A DNA stretch of 6,721 nucleotides from Cytophagaceae bacterium UBA7467 (GTDB lineage Bacteria; Bacteroidota; Bacteroidia; Cytophagales; Spirosomataceae). A program made the position numbers and the translations under genes. Each line of letters opens with the position of its first letter. Within the stretch, counting starts at the first letter, position 1. The DNA lies in contig DLPD01000030.1 in the NCBI GenBank assembly GCA_002479785.1, forward strand, positions 1-6,721, given 5' to 3'. Of the stretch, positions 5,198 through 6,721 are shown in pieces. The notes under the pieces are model-generated. The model saw only the letters and a program-made list of their open reading frames with translations, did not search any database and was not told where the DNA came from.

Positions 5198-6385
5198 ATG
5201 TCATTCAATGTAGATGATCGTGGGTATTACGGGAATTTTGGCGGGGCCTTTATTCCAGAAATGTTATACCCGAATGTGGAGGAATTGCGTTCCAACTATT
5301 TAAACATCATAGCGGAACCCTCTTTTCAGGATGAATTCCACGCCTTGTTGACCGATTACGTGGGTCGGCCTACGCCGCTTTTCAAAGCTGAGCGTTTGTC
5401 TGCTAAATACAAAACGAACATCTATTTAAAGCGAGAAGATTTATGTCACACCGGGGCACACAAGATTAACAATACGATCGGTCAAATCCTCGTAGCGAAA
5501 CGCTTGGGTAAATCAAAAATCGTCGCAGAAACAGGTGCAGGACAACACGGCGTAGCCACAGCAACCGTATGCGCCTTGATGGGCATGGAATGTATCGTCT
5601 ACATGGGTGCGATCGACATCGAAAGACAAGCCCCTAACGTGGCGCGTATGCGCATGTTAGGAGCACAAGTTGTTCCAGCCACTTCAGGATCTAAAACCTT
5701 AAAAGACGCCACGAACGAGGCGATGCGTCACTGGATTAATCACCCGGTAGACACTCATTATATCATTGGGTCGGTCGTAGGACCACATCCATACCCGGAC
5801 ATGGTCGCTCGTTTTCAGGCGGTTATTTCCGAGGAGATTCGTTCCCAATTACAGGAGAAAGAAGGCCGCGATTATCCAGATTACGTAATTGCCTGTGTGG
5901 GTGGTGGATCGAATGCGGCGGGCGCGTTTTACCATTTCTTAGATGAACCTCGCACGGCCTTGATCGCCGCGGAGGCCGCAGGTTTAGGAGTGAATTCCGG
6001 TCATTCAGCAGCGACTACTTTCCTAGGAAAACCGGGAGTACTACACGGTAGCATGAGTTTATCGATGCAAACCGAGGATGGCCAAGTGATCGAACCTTAT
6101 TCGATTTCTGCCGGCTTAGATTATCCTGGAATTGGACCTATGCACGCGCATTTGTTTGCATCTGGTCGCGCCACTTTCTTTGGTGTGACGGATGAGGAGG
6201 CTCTAGTGGCCGCCGTGGAATGCTCTCAGCTAGAGGGGATAATTCCCGCTTTAGAGACGGCACACGCTTTGGCTGTATTCGAAAGATTGCAAGCTAAACC
6301 GAATGAAATCGTGGTGGTTAATGTATCCGGAAGAGGCGACAAAGATTTAGCGACCTACCAAAACCGTTTAAAATTGAATGACTAA
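5198..6385 (+). CDS. trpB: Tryptophan synthase beta chain
   Basis: TrpB condenses indole with serine to give tryptophan, using pyridoxal phosphate, and works in an alpha2-beta2 complex with TrpA. The 395 residues are full length and of the standard TrpB1 type that pairs with TrpA. Visible marks are the opening GYYGNFGGAFIPE (9-21), the PLP lysine K89 in HTGAHKINN (84-92), E111 in ETGAGQHGVA (111-120), the PLP-phosphate loop GGGSNA (235-240), SAGLDYPGIGP (304-314), which includes the hinge aspartate D309, LEGIIPALE (345-353), and S377 in NVSGRGDKD (375-383), which contacts the PLP pyridine nitrogen. No key residue is missing. It begins 2 bases after trpF and is followed after a single base by trpA. 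Confidence 0.98.
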   Translation: MSFNVDDRGYYGNFGGAFIPEMLYPNVEELRSNYLNIIAEPSFQDEFHALLTDYVGRPTPLFKAERLSAKYKTNIYLKREDLCHTGAHKINNTIGQILVAKRLGKSKIVAETGAGQHGVATATVCALMGMECIVYMGAIDIERQAPNVARMRMLGAQVVPATSGSKTLKDATNEAMRHWINHPVDTHYIIGSVVGPHPYPDMVARFQAVISEEIRSQLQEKEGRDYPDYVIACVGGGSNAAGAFYHFLDEPRTALIAAEAAGLGVNSGHSAATTFLGKPGVLHGSMSLSMQTEDGQVIEPYSISAGLDYPGIGPMHAHLFASGRATFFGVTDEEALVAAVECSQLEGIIPALETAHALAVFERLQAKPNEIVVVNVSGRGDKDLATYQNRLKLND

Positions 6386-6386
6386 G

Positions 6387-6721
6387 ATGAACCGAATTTC
6401 AGCCCTTTTTGCTTCTGCGACTGAACCTATTTTAAATGTTTACACGACGGCAGGTTATCCTCGTTTTGAGGATACGATGACGGTTTTGAATGCCCTTCAA
6501 GCGGGAGGCGTCGATATTATTGAGGTGGGCATGCCCTATTCTGATCCAGTGGCAGATGGGGAAACGATCCAGCTGTCGAATCAAGCGGCCTTAGAACAGG
6601 GGATGAGCGTGGCGCATCTTTTTGAGCAATTGAAGGATATGCGTCAAACCATAACGGTGCCTGTTTTATTGATGGGTTATATCAATCCCGTTTTACAATA
6701 CGGCGTGGAGGCTTTTTGTGC
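6387..6721 (+). CDS. trpA: Tryptophan synthase alpha chain (partial, 3' end outside window)
   Basis: The frame opens at ATG 6387, one base after the trpB stop, and is still open at the right edge after 111 codons; the family is about 260 residues, so roughly 40 percent is visible. TrpA splits indole-3-glycerol phosphate into glyceraldehyde 3-phosphate and indole, which is channelled to TrpB. The protein starts MNRISALFAS and shows LNVYTTAGYP (16-25). The catalytic glutamate E46 lies in DIIEVGMPYSDPVADG (43-58), where D57 is the second catalytic acid. GETIQLSNQAAL (58-69) and VPVLLMGYINPVLQYG (91-106) follow the family pattern. The usual 'G-V/I-P-F-S-D-P' appears as GMPYSDP, which I recall as frequent in Bacteroidota. 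No sign of damage is seen in the part present. Confidence 0.96.
   Translation, partial: MNRISALFASATEPILNVYTTAGYPRFEDTMTVLNALQAGGVDIIEVGMPYSDPVADGETIQLSNQAALEQGMSVAHLFEQLKDMRQTITVPVLLMGYINPVLQYGVEAFC

Overview
The window carries an almost complete tryptophan biosynthesis operon in the order trpE-trpG-trpD-trpC-trpF-trpB-trpA, all on the + strand; trpA is cut by the right edge. The organism is most likely a member of the Bacteroidota, perhaps a Cytophagales-type bacterium. This rests on the separate seven-gene EGDCFBA order, a promoter matching the Bacteroidota-type TTTG/TTG...TAnnTTTG signature, the lack of Shine-Dalgarno sequences before the genes, and the protein sequences themselves. Genus-level placement is not possible from the window.

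Layout. Bases 1-102 are the 3' end of a gene whose last residues resemble adenylosuccinate lyase (PurB). Bases 103-271 contain an unusual tract of 7-base units kept in one register for 161 bases, C-free on its left half and nearly G-free on its right half. It stops 5 bases before a small VOC/glyoxalase-fold gene (272-655). Bases 656-844 are the trp regulatory region: a promoter, a 13-codon leader peptide with two adjacent Trp codons, competing RNA hairpins and a 13-bp terminator hairpin followed by a T run. From 845 to the end come the trp genes, separated by only 1-4 bases, every complete one ending in TAA.

How it works. TrpE and TrpG form anthranilate synthase (chorismate + glutamine to anthranilate). 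TrpD, TrpF and TrpC then take anthranilate to indole-3-glycerol phosphate, and TrpA/TrpB make tryptophan. The leader predicts classical ribosome-mediated attenuation: scarce charged tRNA-Trp stalls the ribosome on the tandem UGG codons, frees an antiterminator strand and lets RNA polymerase read into trpE; ample tryptophan lets the terminator form. TrpE also keeps the N-terminal motif associated with feedback inhibition by tryptophan. The enzymes are ordinary. The most interesting material is non-coding: the attenuator and the heptad tract.
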